DNA from: Lithospermum erythrorhizon
Taxonomy: Eukaryota > Streptophyta > Magnoliopsida > Boraginales > Boraginaceae
DNA length: 64,000 bases
Direction of reading: 5' to 3'
Assembly: GCA_019722365.1 (NCBI GenBank)
Contig: JADFUC010002369.1
Span: forward strand, 124,001 to 188,000
Shown: positions 12,873-25,902 of the stretch, one piece after another
How positions within the stretch are numbered: the stretch's first letter is position 1
Layout: the number at the start of each line of letters is the position of its first letter
Translations under genes and position numbers: made by a program
The notes under the pieces: model-generated
Seen by the model: the letters and a program-made list of their open reading frames with translations, nothing else
What the model was told of the DNA's origin: nothing
Database searches by the model: none

Positions 12873-13424
12873 TCATAGCTCCACAGCGCTACCAAGTGCG
12901 TAAGAGAACACCTCCCTGACTGGTGGGCACTCGACCAATCCAATCTCCATCATATATCCAGAGACAGGCAACTTCAAATCTCTCAGGACAGTGAACGCCT
13001 CGGCCATCCGAGCCTTAGGGATCTCTTCAGCAACCAAACAATGAGGAATCCATGAATCAGGCCGATACTCCTCCCCAATCTCTATACCTTCCTTCTTCAT
13101 TGCATCACATAACTGCGAATGGAATTGGAGGAGCGAGAAAGAAGGGGTTGGGGCAAGAAAGAGAATGTTACTATCACTTGGAAGAGTTCCAATAGATGAG
13201 AAAGTCACAGATAAAGGTTCTTGCTTTGGAGCAAAATGTTTCACAATGTTTTCAAGTTTTGCAGGGTCGACAAAAGGACTAGAGAACAGGGTAATGTGAG
13301 GCCTGGACTCAATTTCAATAAGCTGAGTACTTATTTGTCGCCTGGCCAACACGTTCCAGGCTTTCAACACTTGGTTTTCGAGTGCAGGATCAAAGTAAAG
13401 CTCAAGTGCATAACCTTGTGACAT
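12873..13424 (-). CDS. 2H-phosphoesterase family protein (cyclic phosphodiesterase / 2'-5' RNA ligase-like)
   Basis: Single coding exon, 183 aa, usual length for this family. The start at 13424 ('MSQGYALELYFDPAL') follows an acceptor ('ttcag' then 'tttaggg'), so upstream in-frame codons belong to a 5' UTR intron. 2H enzymes use two H-x-T/S motifs to hydrolyse cyclic nucleotide phosphates or join RNA ends. Motif 1 is clear, 'RPHITLF' at residues 41-47. Motif 2 is 'IPHCLVA' (His128), with Leu where Thr or Ser is expected. Both lie in the right spacing, with a conserved 'FLAPTPS' strand region between them. Likely cytosolic; no signal peptide or membrane span is seen. The biological substrate in plants is not established from sequence. 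Confidence 0.85.
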   Translation of the reverse strand: MSQGYALELYFDPALENQVLKAWNVLARRQISTQLIEIESRPHITLFSSPFVDPAKLENIVKHFAPKQEPLSVTFSSIGTLPSDSNILFLAPTPSFSLLQFHSQLCDAMKKEGIEIGEEYRPDSWIPHCLVAEEIPKARMAEAFTVLRDLKLPVSGYMMEIGLVECPPVREVFSYALGSAVEL

Positions 13425-13529
13425 TGTCCCTAAACTGAAAGTTGATTGTAAACAAGAAACGATTAACAAACAGTTGAAAACCAAATGAAAGAGTCAGTCG
13501 ATACAAACACTACCTCAAACAAAAATTCA

Positions 13530-13960
13530 ACTCAATAAATTGACTAAAACCCATCATCACAGCAAAACTCAAACTCAATGATCTAACAAACAACTCTACA
13601 ATTGACATAAAAAATAATGTCTTTAAAATCCATTATGTCAAGAAACTATCAGACTCAATGACCCAACAAACTCTCTACAATTGACATAAAAATGGTGTCT
13701 TCAAAACCCATCATCACAACTTCACAAGAAACAATCAAACTCACCCCAACAACAGCTCTACAATTTACATTAAAAAGGTGTCTTTAAAATCAATCATCAC
13801 AAAAACAATCAAACTCAATGACTCAACAACCATCTTTCCAATTTATATAAAAAATGAAGTCTTTAAAATCCATCATCACCCAAAAAAAAAAATTCAAACT
13901 CGAAAACCCAAAAACTAGCTCTAAATTGGCATAAAAATGGTGTCTTTAAATCCAAAACTA
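13530..13960. repeat. Minisatellite of about 80 bp, five to six copies, in the 5' UTR intron
   Basis: Units beginning 'caaactcaatga..caac' start near 13567, 13649, 13736, 13810 and 13896, with a partial copy before the first. Each continues with 'ctctacaattgacataaaaa' and 'gtgtctttaaaatcc', then 'atcatcac'. Periods are about 74-87 bp because of small indels. The array lies just upstream of the coding exon on the minus strand. Confidence 0.85.
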
Positions 13961-15690
13961 AAGAATATAAAGCTAACTTTCAATAAAATGCTAAAGAAGC
14001 AAACCCCAATAAAGAAAGCAGAGATCTTGAACAATTACAAATACCCAATAAGCAAAAAAGATAATATGACATAAATTACTTAAACAATGGCTAAAATTCA
14101 CAAATATAAACAGAAAAAGTAGTTGAGCTACTTACCAATAATATGCAGAACTTAGAACTTACCCAGATGGGATTAGAGAAAACTTGGATGGTACAATTAG
14201 TGAAATTTAAGTGAGATTATGAAGATAAATTGATGAAGTAAAGGAATGGGACAAATCAAAGTATCAATCAGACAACCCACAAGGGTTTCAGACAAGGAAA
14301 CTAGGAAGTAGGAAAGACTTGCTTAGGAATATCTAGGATTTATTAGTCTATTAATTTTTTAATTTATGTATTGAAGAATTTTTTTTACACAAAAAAAAAA
14401 ATGGTCCCGTTTTGATAAATAAGTCATCGTAATACTCAAAAGAGTAATTGTTTATAGTCTTCCCGACTATTACATAGATCATTATTATAAAATTGTATTA
14501 AAAACATTAATGTGATGATTTTAATTCAACGTTGCGTTTATAAGCGGCCGAAACAGCTTACGGCAATTCTTTCTTAGCGATCGCCGCAAGAGACGGCGTT
14601 CAATTTTCATTGTTGTTCTTGAATACAGGAATATTTCTATACCATCTTGTGAAAATAATCGGTAGGTTATGATATAGGCAGGTGTGAAAAAAAAGATGGT
14701 CCGTTTTTAATTTTGATAAATGAATTTCTATAATTTTAACTCAAGTTGATATTGTATAATATTTCATGAGTAATATATTGAAGTTTATTGTTGTTAATGT
14801 ATTTTAATGTTGAATTAACATGATAATATTAATTGAAAACATAGTTATAAGTTTTTACAGAGTAATTTTGATCATTGAATAATACTTTTATATAAAGGTA
14901 CATCCTAAATTGAAATTGGAGATAGTGTAATGTCATAATTAATTTACAAGTAGTAATTAAAATGAACTAAATTGGAACACACATATGTACGTATGTAACT
15001 ATCATTTGAACAAAAAATTATCATGTCACATGTAAACTACTTTTTACTCATGTATTTTTAGCAATTATTATACTCCGTATAACATATATAAATATGTTTT
15101 AGGGAGGCTTCACATTATTTCTCAATTTATGTTTATAGTTGTAAGTAGGTCTTTAAATGGGTTTGACTGGAGTTAAATGGTTGATAGAGTTCACTTACTC
15201 GAAAACTCAATCGATATTACAAAGTCAAATCAAACATTAGTTTTAATTTGTAAGAATATTATGTTATCACTAAAGTGTAATATGAACATATTGCAACATC
15301 AAACTATAGAACTGTAGAATAATAACTCACTCAACCTGATACAACTAGGATAGATATGATCATAGTATAATGTTACACAGTACAATACATATCTCAAAAT
15401 ACAGCCATATCTAGCAACTAGGATAGATCCCCTCAGAAGTCAGAACTTGGGATGTACTTTAAAACTAGTCCATGGAAATCTCCTAAGCTAAGCATGAGCT
15501 TAATAATGGTCATATAAGCTCTTATATATGATTACAGCTGCTGCCTTGGGAGAAATCTGGTTAGTTTTTAATATGTTAGGCATTAAAAGGGTATCTTAAG
15601 GCAAGAGATGTAAGCCTCTAATATATGGCATCAAAGGCGATCAGCAAGATCGTAGTATCAACAACTTCATACTGGTTTAGTTAGACCTCA
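13961..15690. other. Intergenic plus probable 5' UTR exon of the 2H-phosphoesterase gene
   Basis: The non-coding first exon of the 2H-phosphoesterase gene probably lies near 14100-14330, but no donor was fixed with confidence. The remaining sequence to the XPG stop codon is AT-rich and shows no gene. It contains the 3' UTR of the XPG gene next to 15690. Confidence 0.45.
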
Positions 15691-18600
15691 CTATGTTTGT
15701 CTTCTTTTCCTTCTCAGATTTGGCATTGCATGCAGAGGCGTCTGGTTCTCAGACAGGCCATTTTTTTCTTTGTCACCAATGTCATTCGAGCTTGAATCCA
15801 CAGCAACATTTGTTTTCCCTTTGCATAGGTCATTATCTGGTGAAACATGGCTTGAAATTGATTGGGATGGATGGGATAGCATGATTTCTTCTTCTGTGGT
15901 AGCAGAACTGTTAGGCTTAGTGACTGAAGGACGATTATCACGATTGCCATCTGCTGCTTCATCATCATCCAAACAGAAACCCCCACCGATTTTCAGATAT
16001 TCTTCAGAAATATGGTCCTCAGCCAGAGGATCACCATCACTTCTGGAGTTCACCTGGCTAGACTCAGCTGCTTTACCAGGATACTCATCAGTGTTACCAC
16101 GTGCTGCATCATCCTCCAAGCAAAACCCTCCACCCATTTTCAGGTATCCTTCAGATAACTGATCCTCAACCACCGCATTACCAATATCACCAAGGTTCGC
16201 CTGGCTTGGCTCGGTCACCTCACTACAAAACCCACCACCTGATTCAAGGAAATCTTCTGGAGATTCCTGCTGAAGATTCTCAGGATTATTCTCCTCATTT
16301 GGAGGTTTACCAGATAAGGAATTCCCTATAACCTTATTATGAGATGTTTCAAAACCATCCAGTTTGGAAGTAGTTGCGCAACACTCCTCTAGTATGTCCT
16401 CATTACTGATTGTGTAATTCACAGCCTTCCGAGGTCGCTCAGACTGAAATTTACATGAAGCATGTCCAGGTAAACAAGTGTTACACAGTAAAGTTCGACA
16501 AAATATAGGAATAGAAAACATCAATAAATTCATGTTAAAGAACAAACTGTGAAACATATAGTGTACAAGAAATTCAAGCAAGTACCAGACTTCCATATAA
16601 GCAGGAAAAGTGCACCTCTAATATACTCCAATTCATATAGTATACTAAAAAATCAAGCAAGTACCACACTTCCATGCAAGCAAGAAAAATGAACCTCCAA
16701 TATACACAATATAAAAACAAAGAATTGCACAATTTAGAACTAAAAGTCTACAAAAAGTCCGCAAACTTCATGATTTCTTTTCTTAACATGTATTAGAGGT
16801 AAACCGGATACGTACAAAAAATATCAATATGCAATCATTTTAGAATTGAATCACATTTTTAATAAAATAATACAATTGCCAAAAGACAAGCCCGATCTTC
16901 AAAGAGTGGAAGTTAACATTATCATTGATCAGGCATGGTTACAGTAAAAAAAAAACTTCTTCAACACCAAATAAACATGTGAGCACATTTTGGCAAAAGG
17001 AAACTTACCCTTCGTACTTTCGATGGCCTTTCGAACTCCCGCGGAGCCCTTTCCTCGGTCTCGTTATTGAATTCCCCATCCGAGCTTGTTCCTACATCTT
17101 CTAAACAAGAATTGATTTTATTCTTCTTCCGCTTCCCAGAGGACAAAATCCTTCTACCCATACCTCTTCTGTCATTCGAGCCATTTCTGGCACTTGTCAT
17201 GCTTGCTTCTTCTGATGGTTGTGTATCAATTCCTTCAACTGCCTCTCCTTGGCTATTCCTTCCCCTTGACTGCTTCGGTTTTAATATTTTGGGGATTTTC
17301 TGTTTAATAACTCCATGATCTGGTAAACCTGAGTCTTTCTCCACTTCATTCGTTTTTGCTTCAACATAATTAGCTTTTCTTCTCTTTCTATTCTTAGAAT
17401 CACCCTCACCAGAATCATTCATTACATCCTCTGATTTATTCCCCCTCACACCTTTCAGGGCACTTTTTATCCTCTTGCTCCGAATTTTTGCAAATTTTTC
17501 ATTGAAAGTGTAAAAGGCTTCCAACCGTAGTTGTGTCTGAATCAATTAAGAAAATGGAAAAACATTAACTTTCAACTTCACTAAGCAATCATGCATCTAT
17601 ATAATGTCAAGAATCCTAAGAAAATGAAAGGATTCCGACCAATGTGAAAAGCATCACCCAGACACACACACTATATATATTATATTATATATATATGAAG
17701 AACCTCATGTTTGTCATACTCCTTCAGAACAGGAAGTAGCACTTCATCTGCCTTCTTGCTACCCCATCCAAACTTCTCCCAACACACTCTGAAGTTAGAA
17801 TTCAATTTGTCAAACAATTCAGCGTAAATTTTATACAGCATAACAAGACAATATAACAACATCTATGCTCAGAAACCCGAGTCGTTAGTAATGCATAACA
17901 TTCACCAAACTAAATATATTATTAATTGTGATACTTTTATAATTCTTTGAATTTGAAAAAGTACACCGTACTTATTAGCCGGTATTAATCATAACATAGG
18001 GAAGCGCCAAAGTGAAATACTAAACAGTTTATCATACAAAAAAATGAAGATAGATCAGTAGAAACCATGTCCACGAATGCCAAATCACGAAGAGAAGTTA
18101 AAAGACTTACTTGTGAAGAGTCAACAGATCAGGCCTTCCCCATGAAAAAGAATCTGTTGAATTGTCAACTTGTGGAGAAGCATATGCAGCGATAACAACA
18201 TCACTCGGGAATGTCGAAGGGATATGCCAGTTTTTGCTTACGTTCCTCTGTACAAAAAAAATTCTAAAATTAAGCCCAACATGAAAAAGTATACTGAAGA
18301 ATCACTGCAAAATATTCAAGTTTCTTAATCGGGGGGTGTGGGAGAATGACTGAACACTTTACATGCTTTTCCATGAATATTTGCTTCGACTTTTTACTCT
18401 CATCCTCAGACTCTGACATGTTCAGATCACAATCAGAACTTCCTTCAAGTTTACCACCATGCTTGTTCTTTTCGTTTTCTCGAATTTTTGACCCTCTCTT
18501 TCTTGAACCACATCCTTCCTGAACATCAAATTTTCCAAGAATTGACGGGTCGGGTGATTCAATCCACTTGCGGAATTGACGCAGGCCATCTTCTTCAGGA

Positions 18601-21600
18601 AATGCATTTACCACCTCAATAGCATTAACAATCCCGATACCGCTGCACCATACAAAAAAATTCAGAAGGCATACGTGAGACAAATTCATGTATTGATGGA
18701 CCATAGAGGAGCTCGGCATAATTTAGGGAACAATTGGAAGGTCAGGATTGTAAAATATATGCTTCAGAAACTGTAAATATACGCTTCAGAAACTGTGGTA
18801 AGGTTGTATTGATAAAATACCTTATGCCTTCCGTATAATCACTCCCTAAAAGCAATGCCATGCGAATTAATTTGTCTCGATCTAGTCCAAGTTCACTTTC
18901 GATGTCCTGACAAATGTCGCACCGGATATTAGAATGTAAATATCTTGAAAGTTAAAGGAAGAAAACAACAGATAGTTCTATTTTTATAGTACCCAAATAA
19001 AGCATGAACAAAATAGATCTGTAGAAAGTAGTACTAGTTGAAGATGACTAAACCAATCAGGAATGGAACATAACATAACCGAGTATGTGATTCATTCGTA
19101 ACCAACAAGTTTTCATTTTAAAGGGCAAACTTGACCTGGTCTGCTATTTTTATAGTAATAGTTACAATGCCAAACATAATCTGTCAAGGAGGAGAGTACT
19201 GTTCATGTGTTCACCTTCATGAAGTACGTCTCCACATACTTTCGATCATCAAAAATGTTCTTGTAAACACTCCGTGCCCCAAACAAGAATGCATCAGAAT
19301 CATCAGTAACCACTCCATCTACAAGATTAGCAAGTTCCATGAATGCACATTGAGCTTCAGCTTCCATTGGAGCAATTATGTATGGTAAACCAAACATTTG
19401 AAGTAACTCCTGCAATCAAGTAAAACATGAGATATGTAATGTATATACCAACTACCAAGATATACAAAAAAAGGCAGAATACCAGCAGTACTTCACATAC
19501 TTAAGGAAATAAATTTATAGTTATGTAAGCATGATTATGTCCTCTTACTAGAAATAAAACTACTATAAGTTAAGATAACCTCACAACTTTAAATACAACC
19601 TCAACATTCAGGATAGGAGTAATTTTTTTTTCTCCTGGAAATGCCTACCTATTATTTGACCACATGGGTGAGAAATAGTTGGCAGAAACCAAAAAAGATG
19701 AGTATGTGGAACAAATTCCAAAATATAATGACACATTACTGTAAATGATGTATTACTGAAACCACCCCCTTTCAACCATAAAAAAAATAACCTGACATTC
19801 TGCAAACATTTCACCGCTAACAGATTCAGCATTACGCTCGAGCCGTCTCTGTTCATTTCCTAGTTCCCGGGACTCCTCGTCCAAGTTAAGCAATTCTTCT
19901 TCCAAACTAGCTTCAGTGGTTGGAACCTGCTCCACCATGTTTTCTATGAAAGAGGAGTTACCACCATATTTCTCTTTCTCAAAGTGAAGAACATTATGAC
20001 CTGGAGATGACTTGGGTTCAAAATCACTTTTGTTTTCTACATCACTTTTGTTTTCAACATCTGCAAAAGAAGAGCTTTCAGATATCAAAGACTCATGGAG
20101 ACGATCATCTACTTTTGCTTCCAACTCCAAATGTGGTTCATCAACATGAGTGAAAGTAGGTAAGTCCCCAGACAATGTATAAGGAGTTGAATTAGTCATG
20201 CCAGAAGAGCCATCAGTGCCCATGGAAGACCCAACTTTACTGCTTTTAATATCACCTTGCTGTTCTTGAATTAAGATGTCCTTTTCCGGATTACAATTCT
20301 TCACTCTCTCAATTATTTCTTCCTGCGTCCTTAAATCATTAGTCTTATCTTGCACAGAATTTGAGCATCTACCGGGTGCATCTCCTGGTGACAACTCCAG
20401 GCCCACAAGATCAACCCCCAGATGAGGAGTCGATTGTGTCTCAGAATTGTTGGAGTGCTGAGGCATATTCAATTTTACCTGATTATCAATCATCTTGTTT
20501 GTCTGGGTTTCGAAAGAAGATTTACATGACTTGACATTATCCTTCACAGGGATGCTAGACTCAGGTATACTATATTCATTGATAATAGACGAACTTTCAC
20601 CCAGATTATCTATTAGTCCAGCATCACCAGACTTCAAGTTTTCACATGATGCATTGCTATCCCCAGATCCCTTTAGATCAACAAGACTTCTTCTAATTGC
20701 TTCCTGATATTCAGCTTCTTCTTCCAGGGCACCTCTGGAAAGACTTTCTGAACATTCAGCTGGAGGTGGGGAAACATCCTTTGAGATACTTGCACATCCA
20801 TCCTCCCACTCAACACCGCTGTCATCCTCCATGTCATCATGGGCCAGATATGAATTGAGCTCATGTACGGTCTGCTTGTTTAAAACAGCACTTTTCCCAT
20901 CAATAACACCATCCTCCCATTCACAGTCTGAAGCAGATATATCTTCAAGATCAGATAGCTTCTGAGCAGGAGAACTGTCGGCAGGAATATTCATCAGTGT
21001 TTCTCCTGCTACTAACCGAGCAAATAGATCTTCATCATCACCAGATTTCTGTTCGCCATTTGTTTCAAAGGATATCTCAAGGGAAGCAACACCTTGTAAT
21101 GTAGGATCTTCACAACTTTGACTCGTGTGAAGCATTGCTTCATTGCCCTCTTTAGGATTATGTGGAGAATTGCTGCTAGATGGATTTGGTGGAATAACTG
21201 TGCTAGGATTAGATGGCTCATTATTTACATATTCCTCTGAGGGTACCCTTACCTGTTCACTCTCTTTCATCAACTCCAAATTCCTCTGCAAGTCACGAGT
21301 CATGCGTATTCCCATAGCTCTCCCACGACTGACTCTAATGCGTCCTCGCTCATCTACATATGTCTCAACACCCTTTGGCAATTCTGTTCCAGCAGTATCT
21401 CTGGAACATTCTTCTGTTTGATTAGATCTTGTAATTGATACAATATCATTAAAAGCTTTCGAAGAGACATCCACTCTTGAATTTTCAGTTGGTCGAGCGT
21501 CAGTTTTCACTTCTCCACCAGATGCAAGGACTCTGCAAATAAAGCAATTAACAGACCCTACATATTGAATTCGACAACAAGAGCTCGAAACGTTGACATT

Positions 21601-24600
21601 GTTGAAAAGTCCCTTCTTTTTTCCTCTAATGCCCTGCCCTGTCAAGATCAGCCGGGCCTTTTTAATATTAATTAATGAATTAAATTCCAGCTAAATAATA
21701 ATTTATCGAATTTGTTTGAAAAAAAAAAAGAAATTGATTAATATTGAATTGAATAAATATGAAATATTCAAGCAACAAAAAAAAAAAAGGAGTTTTCCAT
21801 ATTTTTATATAAGCTAAAAAAAATAGAGATAGAAATGATAGAAAAATCCAAGTGTTTTCTCTTTCTTCCTTTTTATTTCTATTTTAGAACCTTAATCAAG
21901 TAAAAACAAAATAAACTCTCGATTATGCATTTTTTATGTTCTAATTTTACAACTTTTAGCAAGCCCCCGTCTCTTACGATATATAAAAAAAAACTATTTC
22001 AGCAAAAGATAGGGAAAATCTCAGAATAATTAACATACAGGAAACAAAACTTACGCCCTCCTATCTGTTTACTTGTCACCATTTGAGTTCAGTAAAATCT
22101 TAATAATTAGTTGACCTTTAGTTTTTTTAATTGAATTTTCCACTACTTTGAGTAAGTACTCCATTAACCATTTTGGTGGACATTGATATTAGAGGAAATA
22201 AATAAGTACATGGAATATTATTTAACAATAGGGATAGGACATAATACTACAGAAAAAGGACTAACTGGAAAGTATACAGATATGGAGGGAGTGTAAAGTA
22301 TCTGATTTTGCATGTGTTCTAGTTCATGGATAATTAAACATATAGGGTGTCTGTCCACTCACTGCTTGTCACCAGTAAATGACGATGAAAATATAAATTC
22401 CCTGTTGGCTTCCGAGGCAATCCGGGATGTCTGCATACCACCCAAACCTTTTCCAGCAGCAGATTTCTGCACTGCATCTATCTCACGTCGGAAAGCTACA
22501 GTCTTAAGATATGCCTGTATTTGTAGCTCTGAAAATCTTGACGGAACCTACATAAAAACAATATGTTATATTCTCAATTCTCGAAAGAAAATTTATTTTA
22601 TAGTCTCTCTGAGTGCAAATGCAGAAGAATGATCCAAATTAGTGAAATTACCACAATACCACTTGGTCACATAAACAAGTAACAAAACCCTATAAGAAGT
22701 TTAACTCATAATAGATCATACCTTCTTCACTTTTTGATACTTCTGCCTATTCTCCGCCATCAACCTCTCTCTCATCTGTGAAGAAGGTGACACCAGGGGA
22801 AACTAAGTACTGGAAAAACATATGATACTACAGAGAAATTGTTCCCAAATTACCTAATGGGATTACAGTTCAAAGATAAGAGTTCCAGTACACTGTAACA
22901 TACCTGCACCAGAAGATCAAGTTGCATAGAGGGAGGTAAAGAAGCTAAGACAGCTGGATCGACATTTCCATGCATTGCTGGCTACAGGTCATGATATTAT
23001 ATATACATCAGTAAAAGAATTCAGAAAAATGGGCCTCCTTTTATCTTAGCCTTGTCTTTCATGCAAGGAACTGGGAGTATGTCAATGAAAGATAAGAAAG
23101 TAACATTTTAAACACGCTAAATAAAAAACTACAATGAGTTAATGACCATATGGACTCGCCAAGCAGGAGGAAAGAGAAGCATTGGACTAAGAACTTCACC
23201 AGGTATGCACACACATGCACAAAGAGGGGCGAGTGATCTTACAAGTATCATTTCCTCGTCATCGTCCTCATCTTCTTCATAATGTACGCCAGCACCGGAC
23301 GTTGAAGCATCAGGAGAAAAACTTCCATCTTCCTCTGCTGCAATTGATGCTGCCAACCTTGATGAACTCGAGACAAAAATCGGTGAATAAGATCCTGACA
23401 TGGATCTCAGGGCAATGGAAGGGGAAAAAAACACAAATTGGAACATACATTTCATCCAGTGCTTCCCTACTGCGAGTTGCAGCAGATATGTTTTCGTCCT
23501 CAGATAGATGGTTGGCCATAATAGTCTCATCCACAACTCTTTTACCCTTAGCATTCTCAATGCTTTTGGAACTAACCATTTTAGGCTCCGAGTCGTCCTG
23601 CTGTCTTTGCTCCTGGAGATTCTTTTGAAGTTCTTTCAGCCTCATTGCCTTGAGCTACAAAAAGACCCAAAAAAACAATATTACACAGTTTCTCATATAT
23701 AATCATATAATAACATCACTCAAGCAATTATGCTACCAGGTTAACATTTGCAAATTCAAAAATAAAATTTCTCCACACTTACAAACGGAAGTAACTTCAA
23801 AAAATCCTTAAATCATACTCCTCACTATTTGAAGTTGTCAACCTTATAATTTACAGACTCACTTGATTAAGCAGTAATTTCTCAGCAGTTTTCCGAATTT
23901 TTGTCTGAGCATTTTCTCGTTGACGACGACGAGCAATCACCGTGCGGCGCTTGAGAGCCGGGGTGGCACCATCAAACACGAACACCGGCTTAACCCTGAG
24001 AAAAAGGAGCTTACAAATTCTCCGGAAGAAACCAACCAAGTGAGCATTTCGTATCATTTCTCCCTTTTCATCTCTCATTGCTTTCATGAACTGTATCATC
24101 CATATGCTTGCATCTGCACATAATAATAGTTGATCCATAAATGAGAAAATTATACTCCCTCCATTCAACAGTGTAGTTTGGTTTTTTCGATGGTCAAAAT
24201 TAATACTTTTCGTAGCCTTAATTGACACACATTAAATCAAAATTATCACGTTAACGGTAAAGCTCATTAAAAACGCTACCATTTATTATGATACATTTTT
24301 CATAAAATATAGTACTCCCGCTGGTTTGATTTTCAATGGCGAAATTCACAAACTTTGTAGTCCTAATTGACACACAACTTTAATATGTATACAAAATTAT
24401 CAAAGTGCAATAAAAATTCGACCTTAACTAAATTATAATTCAAAACAATTAAAACTCCATACTTTTAAACACTGAAATTATAAACCCTGGAAGTATAATA
24501 CTCCTTTCATCCTAAAAAAGTTGTCTAAAATTACCTATAGCTAGTTTTTTTCCGGCGAGAGTTTCGACTGAGACACGGCGGCCTACGGGGGCTAACAGCT

Positions 24601-24622
24601 CCCAGAGGTTGTGGACACCCAT
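15691..24622 (-). CDS. UVH3: XPG/UVH3 structure-specific endonuclease of nucleotide excision repair
   Basis: XPG cuts 3' of the lesion during nucleotide excision repair in the nucleus and belongs to the FEN1/Rad2 family. Fifteen exons give about 1,593 aa: 24535-24622, 23863-24113, 23449-23654, 23243-23357, 22904-22981, 22723-22775, 22363-22547, 19792-21532, 19215-19409, 18821-18906, 18363-18642, 18111-18247, 17704-17788, 17009-17536, 15691-16443. The N domain starts at '[18 protein letters not shown]', with the metal ligand in 'AIDASIW' and another in '[14 protein letters not shown]'. A long acidic spacer (most of the 1.74-kb exon) precedes the I domain with 'PMEAEAQCA', '[12 protein letters not shown]' and '[10 protein letters not shown]', then the helix-hairpin-helix 'GIGIVNAIE'. 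A basic, nuclear-signal-rich tail carries three GGGFC repeats. All splice phases agree, except that exon 6 depends on one A-run whose length I could not count with certainty. Confidence 0.95.
24140..24430. mobile_element. MITE-like direct repeats in XPG intron 1
   Basis: Two related stretches (about 24150-24290 and 24310-24430) share the order 'gattttcaatggcgaaa' or 'tttttcgatggtcaaaa', then 'cttaattgacacaca'. The first is headed by 'actccctccattcaa', the usual end of Stowaway-like plant MITEs. They are decayed and no clean target duplication was seen. Confidence 0.45.
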
Positions 24623-25612
24623 ACCACGCAACTCACTCCCGATCAACTTATTTTATTCTTTCTTGCTTATTTCTACCTCTTCTAATTATAATTGCTATAA
24701 AAAAAAATATGTGGAATTACTATTCTAACCCCCATTTGTAGCGTTTAAGGGATGAAATAGTCATTTCCTTCTTCTTCTTTTTTATAGTGTTTTTGGTGTG
24801 CTTTTAGTCGGACTCACTACGCGGGTATAACTATTTGCACGTATTCATGAGTGAAAACGACTGTTCATTTTGCAGATATTTTATAATTGTCTCCACGCCT
24901 CCACTCGTGAAACCAACCAGACTAATCTTGGACATATTATAATATTATCGAGCGAGCAGGCATTTTAAACGAACACAATATTGTGCTCGTACTCTACTTA
25001 TTAACTACTGACCAGTCTAACGAGTCGAGTAATCGAATCGGGTTTTTGAGCGAGTAACGGGTTAGCCGACTCGGCAACATGCCCGAAAGCTTAGTAAGTT
25101 GGACTAATGTATCACTTTGCACTCGATAACTTGTCGGATATATACTGGAACCCGCTCGACTAAATAACCGATAATGTCTTAAAATTACATAATGTATTTT
25201 TTAAACATTAATATGTTTAGTTTGTTAATTTATCATTAATATTGTGAACTTTACGAGTACCGCTATAACCGGCTAGTACTCGACATAAAATACTCGACTC
25301 TAAAACGTTAGTCGAGTTGTACTCTAGTACGATATGTTACTCAATACTCGAAACAATCGAGTAATTACCGACTTGATAATGTGTATTCAACCGGGTAATC
25401 CATAATCCAATACCTCCTTAAAATCGACAAAATAGTAGTACCACTAGTTCTTCCAAAGAAATGGACAGGATTCTAACATCAAGAATTTAAGTGGGAAAAT
25501 AATTGGCCTTTTCAAAATTCGAAAACCTAGCTAAATACCACAATTTTTATATCCACCATTAAATATTGTTATGCTAGGAGTGAAATTACGATTTTGCCTC
25601 CCTAGATTTAAG
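24623..25612. other. Promoter side of XPG and AT-rich intergenic DNA
   Basis: The first few hundred bases upstream of 24622 should contain the XPG promoter and 5' UTR. From about 24940 to 25400 the strings 'gagtcg', 'ctcgac' and 'cgagta' recur, suggesting an old repeat, but I could not assign it to a family. No ORF of note is seen. Confidence 0.4.
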
Positions 25613-25893
25613 TGTAGTATTTGATAACTGTCATGAATATAACTAAGAACAATATAAATAGACAGAGAGAATAACAAATAAGGAGGAGAATATCTTTTAT
25701 TCCTTGTATAATTGTGTAGAATACAATACAATGAGTTGTCTATTTATAGGCTTCCAAGATATAATAATAAGGTAACTAAATAACTTGGTAAATAATAAAT
25801 TTCTGCACAAGTCATTTCATCGTTTGAAACCCATTTCTTGGTAAACAAGACACTTAATGATAAGACATCACCATATATATTATTTCCATAACA
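25613..25893 (-). repeat. 3' LTR of a Ty1-copia element
   Basis: In minus orientation it starts TGTTATGGAAATAATA and ends ...CAAATACTACA, giving 5'-TG...CA-3' ends and 281 bp. It is preceded by a purine-rich tract (plus strand 'cttcccctt', 25894-25902). The matching 5' LTR was not found before 44,300, so the element is truncated or rearranged. Confidence 0.65.
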
Positions 25894-25902
25894 CTTCCCC
25901 TT

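Noticed and set aside
12873..13484. An upstream Met at 13484 as the start of the 2H-phosphoesterase
   Set aside because: The extra 20 residues come from a pyrimidine-rich acceptor region ending in 'ttcag'; the family N-terminus starts at 13424.
15770..16162. 130-aa plus-strand open frame with repeated '[11 protein letters not shown]'-like strings
   Set aside because: It is the reverse reading of the three GGGFC repeats in the last XPG exon, which explains its repetitiveness.
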